Of a stretch of DNA of 64,000 nt, positions 36,402 to 46,970 are shown in pieces (the first letter of the stretch is position 1; each line of letters begins with the position of its first letter). The notes under the pieces were generated by a model, which had not been told where the DNA came from, did no database searches, and saw only the letters and a list, made by a program, of their open reading frames with translations. This stretch comes from JAGQOZ01 sp041399205 (GTDB lineage Bacteria > Planctomycetota > Planctomycetia > Pirellulales > Pirellulaceae), in the NCBI GenBank assembly GCA_041399205.1, contig JAWKTK010000009.1, positions 243,481 to 307,480 on the forward strand, in the 5' to 3' direction. A program made the translations under genes and the position numbers.

Positions 36402-37967
36402 ATGGACGAATCCAAGTCGAATCCCTCTACAAATGATCCAACTACCGGTAAACCTTCCGTTCGAATCAAAATTGGTTCGCAACGCGAATCGGACTCGACA
36501 CTCGACGTCCAACCCGCGACCACAGCCGATACAGGAGCGTTCCCGCCGGAAACCGCTCCGCCCGTGAACTTGCCGACGGATTTGGGCACGCCGGAACCTT
36601 CGCCCGAAGTCGCTGCGGAATCGCCGACCGAAACGTCTCTTGACGCCCCCGTCTCGGTGGATCCAGCGCCAGCCGCATCCGAACCGGAAGGACCGTCGCC
36701 TGCCGCGCCCAAAAACTTTCCTCCGCCTCGCCTGAATCGGATGTCCAAAGATCTGCAAGATGAAATTGACGCGGCGCTGGGTGACTTTTCCATTGATGAT
36801 TTAATGTCCGATTCATCTGCCGCTGGGCCGACCTCAGCAGATCAAGTGGAATTGGATGCGCGACGTTTTGCGACGGTAATGAAAGTCGATAAAGAAAGCG
36901 TCTTCTTTAACTTGGGTGGCCCTCATGAAGGTATTGCGGCCAAGAAACAGTTTGACGAAATTCCCGAAGTAGGCCAACAGCTAGACGTGGTGCCTGTTCG
37001 CTTTCTGACCGAAGAAGGCCTGTACGAAGTCGTAATTCCCGGTGCGTCCGTGGAAGTTGCCGATTGGTCCGACCTGGCCGAAGGCGTTACAGTGGAAGCC
37101 AAGATCACCGGTCACAATAAAGGTGGCTTGGAGTGCGAAGTGAATCACATTCGCGGGTTTATTCCGGCCAGCCAGGTCTCTCTGTATCGCATCGATGATT
37201 TCGAACAATATGTGAACGAAAAACTGGTTTGCGTGGTGACCGAAGCCAATCCAGATCGTCGCAATTTGGTGCTTAGCCATCGCGCTATTATGGAACGCGA
37301 AAAACAGGAAGCCAAAGAGAAGATGATGGCCGAATTGGAAGTCGGCCAGATTCGCGAAGGTACCGTGCGCAGCCTGCGTGACTTCGGTGCGTTTGTCGAT
37401 ATCGGCGGCGTGGATGGCTTGATTCACATCAGTCAGCTAAGTTGGGAACGAATCAAACATCCCAGTGAAGTGTTAGAAGAAGGGCAGGGCGTCAAGGTTC
37501 GTATCGAAAAGATCGATTCCGATACCGGGAAGATTGGCCTTTCCTATCGAGATCTTTTGGTGAGTCCTTGGGATGGCGTTGACGTCAAGTATCAGATTGG
37601 CGGAGTGGTGGCGGGAACGGTTTCCAAGATCATGGAATTTGGCGCCTTCGTGAAGCTGGAACCGGGCGTGGAAGGGCTGGTACATATTTCCGAACTGGCG
37701 CATCACCGCGTGCAACGAGTGTCGAATGTCGTAAAGGAAGGACAGGCGGTCGAAGTCAAAATTCTGTCGATCGACAAAGAAAATCAAAAGCTAAGTCTTT
37801 CCATAAAAGCAGCTCAAGCGACACAAGCGGCTGCTAACGCAGAAGAAGAAGCTGCCGAACCTGAAGAAATCGAAGTTCGCGCACCTGTTGTGCCGGAACA
37901 TCGCGGACCACTCAAAGGCGGTCTAGAAGGGCCTCGCGGCGGCGAAAAATTCGGCCTGAACTGGTAG
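36402..37967 (+). CDS. Four-S1-domain RNA-binding protein (RpsA-like)
   Basis: 521 residues. A disordered Pro/Glu/Ser-rich N-terminus of about 140 residues precedes four S1 domains, at about 148-215, 220-290, 300-372 and 385-455. The last two are the most canonical (VRSLRDFGAFVDIGGVDGLIHISQLSW; VSKIMEFGAFVKLEPGVEGLVHISELAH). It is related to ribosomal protein S1 and would bind single-stranded RNA in translation initiation or RNA metabolism; bacterial S1 usually has four to six domains. The ATG at 36402 starts the protein; an upstream in-frame ATG at 36333 lies in atypical sequence. Confidence 0.88.
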   Translation: MDESKSNPSTNDPTTGKPSVRIKIGSQRESDSTLDVQPATTADTGAFPPETAPPVNLPTDLGTPEPSPEVAAESPTETSLDAPVSVDPAPAASEPEGPSPAAPKNFPPPRLNRMSKDLQDEIDAALGDFSIDDLMSDSSAAGPTSADQVELDARRFATVMKVDKESVFFNLGGPHEGIAAKKQFDEIPEVGQQLDVVPVRFLTEEGLYEVVIPGASVEVADWSDLAEGVTVEAKITGHNKGGLECEVNHIRGFIPASQVSLYRIDDFEQYVNEKLVCVVTEANPDRRNLVLSHRAIMEREKQEAKEKMMAELEVGQIREGTVRSLRDFGAFVDIGGVDGLIHISQLSWERIKHPSEVLEEGQGVKVRIEKIDSDTGKIGLSYRDLLVSPWDGVDVKYQIGGVVAGTVSKIMEFGAFVKLEPGVEGLVHISELAHHRVQRVSNVVKEGQAVEVKILSIDKENQKLSLSIKAAQATQAAANAEEEAAEPEEIEVRAPVVPEHRGPLKGGLEGPRGGEKFGLNW

Positions 37968-38086
37968 CCAGCATTGTTCGTCCAAGGAACTTTTGGCTGA
38001 CCGAACAGTTCGTCGTGTTTGCAAATCCCTGCATTCGTTGACGTGTAGCCGCAGGTCTTGAAATGGGTGCCTGCTCCAAAGCTAGA

Positions 38087-38114
38087 AGCCCGAAGCACAT
38101 GAATGCTTCGGGCT
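38087..38114. terminator. Bidirectional terminator hairpin
   Basis: A perfect 11-base-pair stem: AGCCCGAAGCA (38087-38097) pairs with TGCTTCGGGCT (38104-38114) around the loop CATGAA. It sits between the stops of the convergent S1-domain and giant VWA genes, so it can serve both. There is no long T-run on either side. The AGCCCGAAGC core may itself be a dispersed element. Confidence 0.65.
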
Positions 38115-38206
38115 ACAGAATGCTCATTTCGACCGGGATGTCACGGCCAAACGGTTCGGCCTTCGTCTATTTTCAATGAAGCATTGCTGGAGTGTTCCGC
38201 GGCCAA

Positions 38207-41200
38207 TTACTTCAAGCGTGTGCCAGCAGGCGATCGTTGGAATTGTCGCTCCGTCTGCACAGCCAAACTAGCGGCGATTTCTGCGGCACGGTCCACTTTC
38301 CAGTTGATGCGTTCCAGTTCTCGGATGGCGGTGGCCACGTAGCTACCTTCTTGGAACGCGTCAACCAGATCGCCTGTGTTGAAATCGCCATCGCAATTCC
38401 AGTCACCTTCGGCCCAAGTCGAATTGTTGGCCACGCCGTCTTCATATTCACCGGCGGTGAAGACTTTGACCAGATCGCTGGAATTGAAGATGCGGTCCAA
38501 ATTGGAATCGCCCAATGTGGTCCCCAAAATATCGTGAATGTAAAAATCAAAGTCGTCTTGATTCACCGTGCCATCTTGATTCTGATCGAACCGGCTGTCC
38601 GTCAAACCACCTCGAATGGCTCGGCACAACGCGTCGATATCGGCTGCGTCCACCACGCCGTCTTGATTAACGTCGGCCGGATTACCTTCCAGGAGAATGG
38701 AATCCATGATCATTTCATCGTTGACGTTGCCCGCTTCATCGCGAATCTGGACGTACACAAAGGCCAATTCGCCCGCCGGAACATCGGCCAACGTCCAGTC
38801 CACTTCTTGCTGATAAGGTTCAAATTCGGTTCGACCAAAATCGGGGGAATTACTGATCCGCATCATCAGTTCACGTGTTGGCGAACCTGGAATCGGTTCG
38901 CCACTGAAGGCGTCATGACCGTCGCGGATTAAGTCCGATGCGTCAATGTGCAAACGAACGTTACGGCTGGCAGTGCTGAGATTTCCACCGTTGATCAGGA
39001 CGCTGCCAATCGGCGCGTAAGGATCGCCCATCGGCATGACTTGCTGACTATAGACAATCGCACCGGCTACCAAGAACGCCTGCTGCGCTCCCAGGATTCG
39101 CACGTCGTCAATTTCAAATTCCTGGCCGCCGATGGCGATGGAATTCAAACGGCCTCGGACCAATAAACGGCCTGTATTCCGAGTGATCTGTTCCACGCTC
39201 ACGTCCGCTCGGCCTAAGACTTTACCGTCTAATTCGAACAGGGAATTCACGTTCGCCACTTCGCCATTCACAATAAGATTGACGTTGCCGCCGAATTCGC
39301 CGAATAGCAATTCAACGGCATCGGCCTGGTCGCCAAATTGGAAACCAACATTCAGATTGGAAATGAATAGCGATTGATTTCGCCCCGACGCATTCACCGT
39401 CGCAACGCCTCGGCTGGTTTGCGACCCGTCGCTCAGGAAGAATGGCTGGCCTACCAAACCGATGCCGTTGGAAGTGAGGCGTTGGTCGACGGTCAAACGA
39501 GTTCCTTCGGGCAGATCTTCAAAGCCGGTGGAGAGATTGGTATTAGTGGTGCCGACCATCGTGGGCATGACTTTGTATTGATACAGCAGTTCGGGCGAAA
39601 CTTTCGAATCAACAAATTCGTTTCCGTCAAGATCGTTGGCCACCAAGACAAAATCTTCCACCAAGCGGCCCGATTTATCGAACGCGCGGCGCATGATATC
39701 GACCGACGCCAATTCGTTTTCTACCGGCGGCAGAATGATGACTCGTAAATAGGGCTGAAAATTGGGCGTTGCTTCGGCCAAGACCAAAACGCCTTGCAGT
39801 GAATCCGTGCGATCGTCCGCCGGGTCCAATGGATTTTGTTCGCCCAGACGACATACTTGTCCGGGAACGAAGATGATTTCACTGCCGTCACTTTCACCAC
39901 CGCCATCTGTGTCACTGTTGTTCGGATCGGTGCCGAGTTGGTATTCGCAAGCAGCGAACACGCCGTCCATATCGTAGTCGGTGCGAGCGTCATTTGCTTT
40001 CGGATCTAAATCGTTTTGTTCTTCCCAGTAGTCTGACATGCCATCGCCGTCGGAATCGCGGCTTTGTTCAATGACAAAACTCTCTTGAGCTTCTCGCCGA
40101 ATCTTGTCCACGGTGGCTAAGTAATTGACTACATAAGAACCAACAAATGCAGGTTCTTTGCCATCGTCTGGCTTGTCGGCCACAACATCACCGTAGACGG
40201 TGGCGTTGAAGGTATTGCCGTACACGCCATCGTTAGGTTCACTGTCGCCATGGTTGCCATCGTCGTATAGAGTGACAATGTGTTGTCCGCCCACAGGATC
40301 GGTTACCGTGGCTGTGACATTCGCGCCAGTGATCGGTTTCTCATCGGCGACAAACGCCGCCACAATTGGGACAATGGCGCCCAGCCCTGGTTGTTCCAGC
40401 GGTTTGCCGACAAAGGGATGCAGCTCGTAGCGGCTGAGTGCCGATGCGGTGGCGAAGTACTCTTGCGGAAGATTCAGCACTTGCAAGCGATATTCGCCTT
40501 CTTGCGGCGCGGGAACTCGCCAAACATCATTCGTGCCAGCCGGCGATGTCCGCCGAAACGCATCGTTCACGGGATCGCCCGACGGATCGAACAGAAGCGT
40601 CTTATGATTGGTCGATTTGTTCTGCCAAGCGATGGAGACGACCAGTTCGTCCGTCAAATCGTCGACAAAGATGGGATGGTAGTTGCCTTCCGAACCGTTG
40701 AAGCGCACGTTGTCCACCGCAAACTCTTGTCCGCCGACGGAAAACTGACGAATATCACCAGTAATACGAATGATGCCTCGGCGTTCGCTGCCCGCCACAA
40801 TTTCCACCTTGGCGCCACCTACGTTCTGACCGTGGACTTCGCTAAACGATTTCAAAATGACGAGCTCGTCATTGACGCTCAAGTTCAGTTGGCCGCCGAA
40901 CGCGCCAAAGTTGAATTCAATTTGTTCAAGCTGTTTTTCGAACTGAAAATCGAGACTGATGTTGTTGAACTGCACTTCGTGATCCGAACCGCCTGACAAC
41001 GTCGTGTTATCGACGCGAGCGAATCCTTCGTTGGTGAATTGCCCTGGCGCAAAGAAGAATGGCGTGGCCTCCACCATCACGCCCGACATTTCTCGAACGT
41101 CACCTACCGTCATCTGCAGCCCGACGATCTGATCTTCAAAATCGATCACGCCCGTTGCTGGTCCACCAATCGCCGAATCGGCCAACGCGGTCATGCTGCG

Positions 41201-43432
41201 CTGCCGTCGTCCGATTTTGGACGCAATGTTGTCATAGATGCGAGACACATTGCCTTCCCAGGTGAGTGTGGAATTGATCGGCACCGAACCGGACGTGGTG
41301 GCGTAATCGTGAGTGCCGCCGGGAACGGACGAGGAAATGGTTTGCATCAGCAGTTCGTTGGCTTCGGGGCCGAGTGCAATCGTGTGAATAGCGCAACCGT
41401 TGTCGGTCACTTCGGCTTGCACATCCGCCCAGAACGCCGGTTCGTTTTCCATGCCGTCGCTCAGCAAAATGAAGCTGCACATGTTTTCCGCAATGCCATC
41501 GTTGTCGTGTTCCGTAGCGGCCGTGCGTAGACCGTCACCAATCGACGTGGCACTCAGCGGAACTTCATTGGCAATGGCAGTGACGATATCGCTGCGCTGC
41601 GAACCGTTGTCCATCCGTTCCAATCCTATCCGCAAATCGGCATTCGTATCAAATGCCACGAAGGCACCTTGATCGTCGTCTGACAATTCGTTGGCCAAGA
41701 GAAACGCGGCATTTTGAGCTGCTTCAATCTTGCCGGTACTGCCGCCCATGCTGCCCGAACGGTCCATCACCAGCACCACATCTTGCACTCGTTCTGTGTA
41801 CAGAATCGAACTGCCTTCCGTGTCGGTGACCGAACCAAGTGACACGGTGACGTTGTAGAATTCGCCATTTTCGCCGCCGGCCGCGTCGTTAGGAGCTTGT
41901 ACCAACAACCAGTAATCGTCCAACACATAGGACGAATTGACGATGTTCGCATTGATCACGGGACCTCCGCCCGGCTTTTGAATGGATACATCAAACGCGT
42001 CGGCAGACAGACCGGCCACACCACTGCCATCGGTTCCCGTCACGTCTACTCGCACAATAAACGTCCGCGGATTGTCCGCTCGCCCTACCATTTCAAACGC
42101 CGCCGACGTCGGTGATTTGATATTCAGCGTGGGTTGGACGCAGCCGTGTCCCACATCCACCGTGCCAGAACTTCCCGTTGATGTGACAACTCCGACAATG
42201 CGATCCAGATCGGCGGTGCGAACGGTTCGCGCCCACTGGTTACTGTAGCTGGTCCAGCGATCGACCAAATTTCCGCTATCCACCGTCATGACGCTAAATC
42301 CGTAATTGCTACCGTTGCCATCGAAGGAAAATGCGGTGAATTCGCATTGGCTGGCAGGGTTGAATTCCCAGTATTGACTGGAGCGAGGATTCAGGTTCGC
42401 AAAGTCGGTACTGTAAGCGGGACCACCGCTGTGCGTGTTGTGCCCTGACAAAGCGTTCGCGTTATGAATTTCGGTGTCGATGAAATCGAGTCGCGGATCG
42501 GCGGGATTGTATTTGTGCGCCCACAGGGCCAACGTGTAGTCAATGAAGTCGTCGCGAAACGTGCTGCCTTGAGCGGCGATGAAATCGTTCACCGCGCCGG
42601 TTTGATCCGTAGGTTGCGAATTGAGTTCGATGTAGAAATCTCGCAAGGCTTGCCAACCCAGATCGTTCGCGGCGGTGACAGGCGGATCGGCGTTGGGACC
42701 GTTGCGATATTGATCCATCAGCCACGTCCACCAGGCGACGCTACGATAACGCAGCGTGTACAAATCACTGGAACGATTCGTATCGCTACCAAAGACGCCA
42801 TTGAATTCTGGAATGAACAAATGACCGGTGTCCATGTCCAACGCCGTGTCTACTCGATCTTCAATTGTCCTGGCAATTCCTTCGCCGTAGAACAGCCAGT
42901 CGGGACTGCTATCGTACCGAGCCTGGATCAGGTGCTGCGTTTCATGGTACGCCAGTATACGTTTCATTAGCTGGTCGTTGTTATCGATGGCGTCATCATC
43001 TTGCCAAGCGCTGTCCCACGTAGCGTCCAAAGAAGCAATGGTGCCGGTGAGTGGCGTTTCGGCGATAAAGACTTCATATTCGGTGTCGCCGGCGGGCAAC
43101 ACATTGAGACCCTGATTTAGGTAGAACTGCAATGCGGCCTGCGATTCGTCGGCCATGGCCTGAGCGTTGGCATTGATACCAGGCAGGCCATCGTCGGTCA
43201 GATCGTCGGTGCCGTTGCCTTCACTGTAGTAGGTGGTGACTTCGTAGGTGGTTCCGTTGTTGACAAAGCTTTGTGAAAAACATTGTTCGAACGCAACACT
43301 GTTGAAGTTAAATGGTAACGCTCGGCAAGCCAACATGCGTCGGTCTTCCAGCGATTCGAATTCCGCTTTTCGGCCAGCGGTTCGTGGTTTTCGAAGAAGA
43401 ACGGATTCTCGAGAAGGGGTTCGCAAAGACAT
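38207..43432 (-). CDS. Giant LEPR-XLL protein: HEXXH metallopeptidase-like, VWA and dockerin-like domains
   Basis: 1741-residue predicted surface protein. Residues 26-36 carry the planctomycete motif (ESLEDRRMLA). An N-terminal domain contains AYHETQHLIQA (HEXXH, His163/Glu164/His167) and FYGEGIA with Glu184, the pattern of a gluzincin zinc peptidase. A VWA domain at about 550-690 has an intact MIDAS (MDRSGSM), followed by a CLCA-like region (LYDDGNHGDSEPNDGVYG). Thrombospondin type 3-like calcium repeats occur near 1120 (DSDGDGMSDYWEE). Two dockerin-like EF-hand groups end the protein (about 1580-1710). The last module matches that of the gene at 7457. Likely role: extracellular adhesion or matrix processing. 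Confidence 0.85.
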   Translation of the reverse strand: MSLRTPSRESVLLRKPRTAGRKAEFESLEDRRMLACRALPFNFNSVAFEQCFSQSFVNNGTTYEVTTYYSEGNGTDDLTDDGLPGINANAQAMADESQAALQFYLNQGLNVLPAGDTEYEVFIAETPLTGTIASLDATWDSAWQDDDAIDNNDQLMKRILAYHETQHLIQARYDSSPDWLFYGEGIARTIEDRVDTALDMDTGHLFIPEFNGVFGSDTNRSSDLYTLRYRSVAWWTWLMDQYRNGPNADPPVTAANDLGWQALRDFYIELNSQPTDQTGAVNDFIAAQGSTFRDDFIDYTLALWAHKYNPADPRLDFIDTEIHNANALSGHNTHSGGPAYSTDFANLNPRSSQYWEFNPASQCEFTAFSFDGNGSNYGFSVMTVDSGNLVDRWTSYSNQWARTVRTADLDRIVGVVTSTGSSGTVDVGHGCVQPTLNIKSPTSAAFEMVGRADNPRTFIVRVDVTGTDGSGVAGLSADAFDVSIQKPGGGPVINANIVNSSYVLDDYWLLVQAPNDAAGGENGEFYNVTVSLGSVTDTEGSSILYTERVQDVVLVMDRSGSMGGSTGKIEAAQNAAFLLANELSDDDQGAFVAFDTNADLRIGLERMDNGSQRSDIVTAIANEVPLSATSIGDGLRTAATEHDNDGIAENMCSFILLSDGMENEPAFWADVQAEVTDNGCAIHTIALGPEANELLMQTISSSVPGGTHDYATTSGSVPINSTLTWEGNVSRIYDNIASKIGRRQRSMTALADSAIGGPATGVIDFEDQIVGLQMTVGDVREMSGVMVEATPFFFAPGQFTNEGFARVDNTTLSGGSDHEVQFNNISLDFQFEKQLEQIEFNFGAFGGQLNLSVNDELVILKSFSEVHGQNVGGAKVEIVAGSERRGIIRITGDIRQFSVGGQEFAVDNVRFNGSEGNYHPIFVDDLTDELVVSIAWQNKSTNHKTLLFDPSGDPVNDAFRRTSPAGTNDVWRVPAPQEGEYRLQVLNLPQEYFATASALSRYELHPFVGKPLEQPGLGAIVPIVAAFVADEKPITGANVTATVTDPVGGQHIVTLYDDGNHGDSEPNDGVYGNTFNATVYGDVVADKPDDGKEPAFVGSYVVNYLATVDKIRREAQESFVIEQSRDSDGDGMSDYWEEQNDLDPKANDARTDYDMDGVFAACEYQLGTDPNNSDTDGGGESDGSEIIFVPGQVCRLGEQNPLDPADDRTDSLQGVLVLAEATPNFQPYLRVIILPPVENELASVDIMRRAFDKSGRLVEDFVLVANDLDGNEFVDSKVSPELLYQYKVMPTMVGTTNTNLSTGFEDLPEGTRLTVDQRLTSNGIGLVGQPFFLSDGSQTSRGVATVNASGRNQSLFISNLNVGFQFGDQADAVELLFGEFGGNVNLIVNGEVANVNSLFELDGKVLGRADVSVEQITRNTGRLLVRGRLNSIAIGGQEFEIDDVRILGAQQAFLVAGAIVYSQQVMPMGDPYAPIGSVLINGGNLSTASRNVRLHIDASDLIRDGHDAFSGEPIPGSPTRELMMRISNSPDFGRTEFEPYQQEVDWTLADVPAGELAFVYVQIRDEAGNVNDEMIMDSILLEGNPADVNQDGVVDAADIDALCRAIRGGLTDSRFDQNQDGTVNQDDFDFYIHDILGTTLGDSNLDRIFNSSDLVKVFTAGEYEDGVANNSTWAEGDWNCDGDFNTGDLVDAFQEGSYVATAIRELERINWKVDRAAEIAASLAVQTERQFQRSPAGTRLK

Positions 43433-43743
43433 CGGTCACTCCATTTGGGTTGGGACAGTCGTATTCTGGCTTAGACGGACGCGATGCGACCGAGCGATAG
43501 TGGTCGAACCGCGGACCACTCTGGATGTAGGGCAGTGACTGTGCTGAGTACCCGTAAGAAGCTATCGACTCTAACGCGTTTTGCAGCGATTGCAAGTGAA
43601 TTTACGCTGTCGGCCGACGATTCGCGTTTTAATTACAGAGCGAATTTTTTTGACACAGTGCGAATCAGCGAACTGGCAAAGCAGGCGAAGAAGAATTGGA
43701 CGACGAGGTATCTTGTTCGCAAAACAGACGTCGACGGTTGGGT
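43433..43743. other. Intergenic region upstream of the giant VWA gene
   Basis: About 310 bases between the giant gene's start and the stop of the SGNH hydrolase gene, both on the minus strand. It should contain the giant gene's promoter. I see no convincing promoter pair, hairpin or small gene. Confidence 0.45.
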
Positions 43744-44436
43744 TTAGTCCGCCAATTTTTCTTCGACCAGCTTGGTCCAGAGTTCATAGCCGGTGTCGTT
43801 CAAATGCAGGCCGTCTTGGGCGAAGAGTTCAGGGCGAGGCATCCCTTCTGCATTCAACATGGGGCCGTCCACGTCGACGTAATCTAACAACGGATCGTTG
43901 TCGGTGACGTCTTTGATCAGTTGGTTTGCTTCGCGGATCTTATCGATTAATGACCAGCGCGAAAGGCTGGGCTTAATCGCAATGAAGATGATTTTGGTTT
44001 CCGGAAGTTCAGTTCGAATCATTCGCACAAACTGCACATAGTCCGCGTGAACTCGGCTCGGAGACTTACCACTGGCCAGATCGTTGTCTCCTTCGTACAG
44101 CACAATGGTTTGGGGCTGATACGGCAGTACAATGCGTTTGCTGAAATGGATCAGGTCGCTCATGTGCGAACCACCAAAGCCACGATTGATCACCGTGCGA
44201 TTCGGAAACCATTTGGCGGTATCCCACATTCGAATGCTGGAACTGCCCACAAATAGAATTGCATCTTGGGGCGGTGTTTGTGCGGAATCGTGCTGTTCGA
44301 ACGCCGCGATCGCTTCTTCGAATCGAGCCGGATCGACTTCGCCGTTGACGGAAATGGCTTTCCATACCATCGTGATCAACGTGGCCAACAACAAAATACG
44401 AGGAATCTTGGGGATTCGAAGAAAAAGTCGAAGCAT
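43744..44436 (-). CDS. SGNH/GDSL hydrolase-like protein
   Basis: About 230 residues with an N-terminal membrane segment or signal (RILLLATLITMVWKAI). The SGNH blocks are recognisable: block I ILFVGSSSIRMW (Ser nucleophile), block II INRGFGGSHMSDL (Gly), block III YEGDNDLASG (Asn) and block V AQDGLHLNDTGY (Asp/His). The family includes extracytoplasmic esterases and acetylhydrolases acting on sugars or lipids. I use the ATG at 44436; an upstream ATG at 44493 adds sequence unlike the family. Substrate is unknown. Confidence 0.87.
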   Translation of the reverse strand: MLRLFLRIPKIPRILLLATLITMVWKAISVNGEVDPARFEEAIAAFEQHDSAQTPPQDAILFVGSSSIRMWDTAKWFPNRTVINRGFGGSHMSDLIHFSKRIVLPYQPQTIVLYEGDNDLASGKSPSRVHADYVQFVRMIRTELPETKIIFIAIKPSLSRWSLIDKIREANQLIKDVTDNDPLLDYVDVDGPMLNAEGMPRPELFAQDGLHLNDTGYELWTKLVEEKLAD

Positions 44437-44674
44437 GACGATTCGTTGGCTTTCGGAAAAGATTGCAGATAATAAGGCCTGGCGACTGCTCATCGCGAAC
44501 CGCCTAATTCTGGCATTTTTCGCACATCACGACAACTTGCTTGCTTGTGCCGAGCGGTTTTCGGTACAATCTTGTTCGCGCTTTTGCCGGGAATTTGACA
44601 TTGCCCGTGCAAACTCGTTCTCCCGCCTGATTTGTTTTTTGCCCACCGCGTTTCGCCTTGCCCAAAGGCCGGAT

Positions 44675-46927
44675 ATGTTTCGTTCGGATACTCCGCAAAA
44701 GTTGTCGTTCGTTTTTCAATATACGGTTTGTGCCAGTTTGTTGTCACTGGCAATGTTCAACTGCGTGACTTCGCCAGCGGTGGGTGAAACGGCGTCGTCG
44801 CAGTCAGCTGCGCTGCCGATTAGCTTTGAACTTGACGTCCAACCGGTGTTGACGTCCAACGGTTGCAATGCTGGTCCGTGTCATGGGAAAGCGCGAGGCC
44901 AAAACGGATTCCAACTTTCGCTACTCGGCTTTGATTCTGAATTTGATTTTGATTCGATCACCAAAGAAGGCCGAGGGCGTCGAGTCTTTCCGGCGTCGCC
45001 TGCGTCTAGCTTGTTGCTGAAGAAGGCGACCGGCCAGTTGCCGCATGGAGGTGGAGTTCGCTTTGATCCAGACAGTGACGAATATCAAATTCTGGCCGAA
45101 TGGATTCGACAGGGAACGCTACGTCGTGTTGACGGCGAACCGACGCTGGAACGAATTGAACTTTCCGATTCGCGATTATCCATGCGTCCCCGTGAAACGC
45201 ATTCGCTGCAAGTCACCGCGCACTATAGTGACGGCACCAGTCGCAATGTCACCAAATACACCGCGTTCCAATCGAATGAAGCGGCCATCGTCGGCATTGA
45301 TAAGCAAGGCTTGATCACCGCCGGTCAGCTACCGGGCGAAGCCACTATGATGGCTCGCTATATGATGCTGATCGCCACCTGCGACGTCTTGATCCCGCTG
45401 GACGAGACCGTTCCGCCAGCCGTCTACCAGGGATTGCCTCGTTCCAATTTCATTGACGGATTGGTGTGGGATAAACTGCAAACGTTGAACTTGGTTCCGT
45501 CCGGGCCAATTGATGACGCCAAGTTCTTGCGACGCGCGTCGGTGGATATTATCGGGCGGTTGCCGACGCCGGCGGAAGTTCGCGAGTTTCTAGCAGACGA
45601 AAGTGCAACGAAACGCACTGACCTTGTGGACCGCCTGGTTAACCGGCCCGAGTTCGCCGACCACTGGTCCAACAAGTGGGTCGACCTGTTGCGGCCGAAT
45701 CCGTATCGAGTGGGTATCAAAACGGTGCTGAATTACGACCGTTGGATTCGAGACGCTTTTCGCAAGAACAAGCCGTACGATCAATTTGTGACGGAACTGG
45801 TCACGGCGCAAGGTAGTACGTTTCGCAATGGTGCCGTGACGCTGTATCGAGATCGTCGTTCGCCGGACGAAGTGGCTACCATGATCAGCCGCTTGTTTTT
45901 AGGGATTCGCTTAGAGTGTGCCAAATGTCATCACCATCCGTTTGAAAAATGGAGCCAACACGATTTCTACAGCTTTGCCGCGTACTTTGCCAAAGTGGGC
46001 CGCAAAGGGACCGGGCTTTCGCCGCCCATTTCCGGCAGTGAAGAAATGATCTTGGTCTCCAAAACCGGCGACGTCTCACATCCCATTACCGGTGAAAAAC
46101 TGGATCCCAAGGCATTGTTCGGTGACGCAGCGGTAACAAAAGATGACACGGATCCTCGTCAAGCGTTGGCGCGTTGGATGACTGCTCCGGACAACGATTA
46201 TTTTGCGCAAGTGATGGCCAACCGAGTCTGGGCGGACATGATGGGCCGAGGTATCGTGGAACCAGTGGATGACATTCGCGCGACCAATCCGCCGTCCAAC
46301 GGGCCGTTGCTGAAGGCGCTGGGAGATGAATTTCGCCGAGTTGACTTTGATTTGAAAGAATTGGTGCGAACCATCGCCAATTCGTATGTTTACGGTTTGT
46401 CGTCTTTGCCCAGCGAACGGAACGTTTCGGACAATCGCAATTATTCTCGGCATTATCGCAAACGGCTACGAGCGGAAGTGTTGCTGGACGCCGTCACGGA
46501 AATCACTGGCGTGGATGATGCGTTTCAAGCCATGCCCAGTGGAGCTCGTTCAACGCAGTTGTGGACGCATCGGATTGATTCGGTTTTCTTGGATACGTTT
46601 GGTCGGCCCGACGCCAATCAAGATCCTCCGTGCGAACGAACCGATGACACCACCGTGACTCAGTCCTTGCACTTGATGAACGCACCGCAGATTCAGCAAA
46701 AACTAAGTTCCGATGCGGGGCGAGTTGCCGAATTGGCCAAGAGTCCGCGAACGAACCAACAAATCGTTGAAGAAGTTTACCTGTTGGCCTACGGTCGGTT
46801 GCCCGATGCGCAGGAACAAGAAGTAGCCAACCAATATTTTGAAACACTTCAAGCAAATCGCAGGCAAGCGACGGAAGATTTGCTGTGGGCGCTGTTGAAC
46901 ACGCCTGAATTTGTTTTCAACGATTGA
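44675..46927 (+). CDS. PSCyt1-type DUF1549/DUF1553 protein
   Basis: Planctomycete-typical exported protein of 750 residues. A signal peptide (to about residue 38) precedes a cytochrome-like domain with GCNAGPCHGKARG (about 61-73). A BIG2-like beta domain follows (about 158-235, LQVTAHYSDGTSRNVT), then DUF1549 (about 250-450) and DUF1553 (about 490-745). A CxxCH site, CAKCHHHPFEKW, lies near residue 414 and could bind haem c. The N-terminal extension open from 44132 overlaps another gene and is rejected. It pairs with the DUF1501 gene 43 bases downstream, a recurring planctomycete arrangement whose biochemical role is unresolved. Confidence 0.92.
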   Translation: MFRSDTPQKLSFVFQYTVCASLLSLAMFNCVTSPAVGETASSQSAALPISFELDVQPVLTSNGCNAGPCHGKARGQNGFQLSLLGFDSEFDFDSITKEGRGRRVFPASPASSLLLKKATGQLPHGGGVRFDPDSDEYQILAEWIRQGTLRRVDGEPTLERIELSDSRLSMRPRETHSLQVTAHYSDGTSRNVTKYTAFQSNEAAIVGIDKQGLITAGQLPGEATMMARYMMLIATCDVLIPLDETVPPAVYQGLPRSNFIDGLVWDKLQTLNLVPSGPIDDAKFLRRASVDIIGRLPTPAEVREFLADESATKRTDLVDRLVNRPEFADHWSNKWVDLLRPNPYRVGIKTVLNYDRWIRDAFRKNKPYDQFVTELVTAQGSTFRNGAVTLYRDRRSPDEVATMISRLFLGIRLECAKCHHHPFEKWSQHDFYSFAAYFAKVGRKGTGLSPPISGSEEMILVSKTGDVSHPITGEKLDPKALFGDAAVTKDDTDPRQALARWMTAPDNDYFAQVMANRVWADMMGRGIVEPVDDIRATNPPSNGPLLKALGDEFRRVDFDLKELVRTIANSYVYGLSSLPSERNVSDNRNYSRHYRKRLRAEVLLDAVTEITGVDDAFQAMPSGARSTQLWTHRIDSVFLDTFGRPDANQDPPCERTDDTTVTQSLHLMNAPQIQQKLSSDAGRVAELAKSPRTNQQIVEEVYLLAYGRLPDAQEQEVANQYFETLQANRRQATEDLLWALLNTPEFVFND

Positions 46928-46970
46928 TACGAAACGATTTTGTCAGGATCACGCAAAAAAAGGAGCGAAC

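Noticed and set aside
38192..41530. Several plus-strand open frames of 120-246 codons inside the giant VWA gene
   Set aside because: They are opposite a continuous 1741-residue protein with clear domains and carry no recognisable motif.
44132..44674. N-terminal extension of the DUF1549 gene by about 180 codons
   Set aside because: It overlaps the oppositely oriented SGNH hydrolase gene and has no signal peptide; the ATG at 44675 is followed by one.
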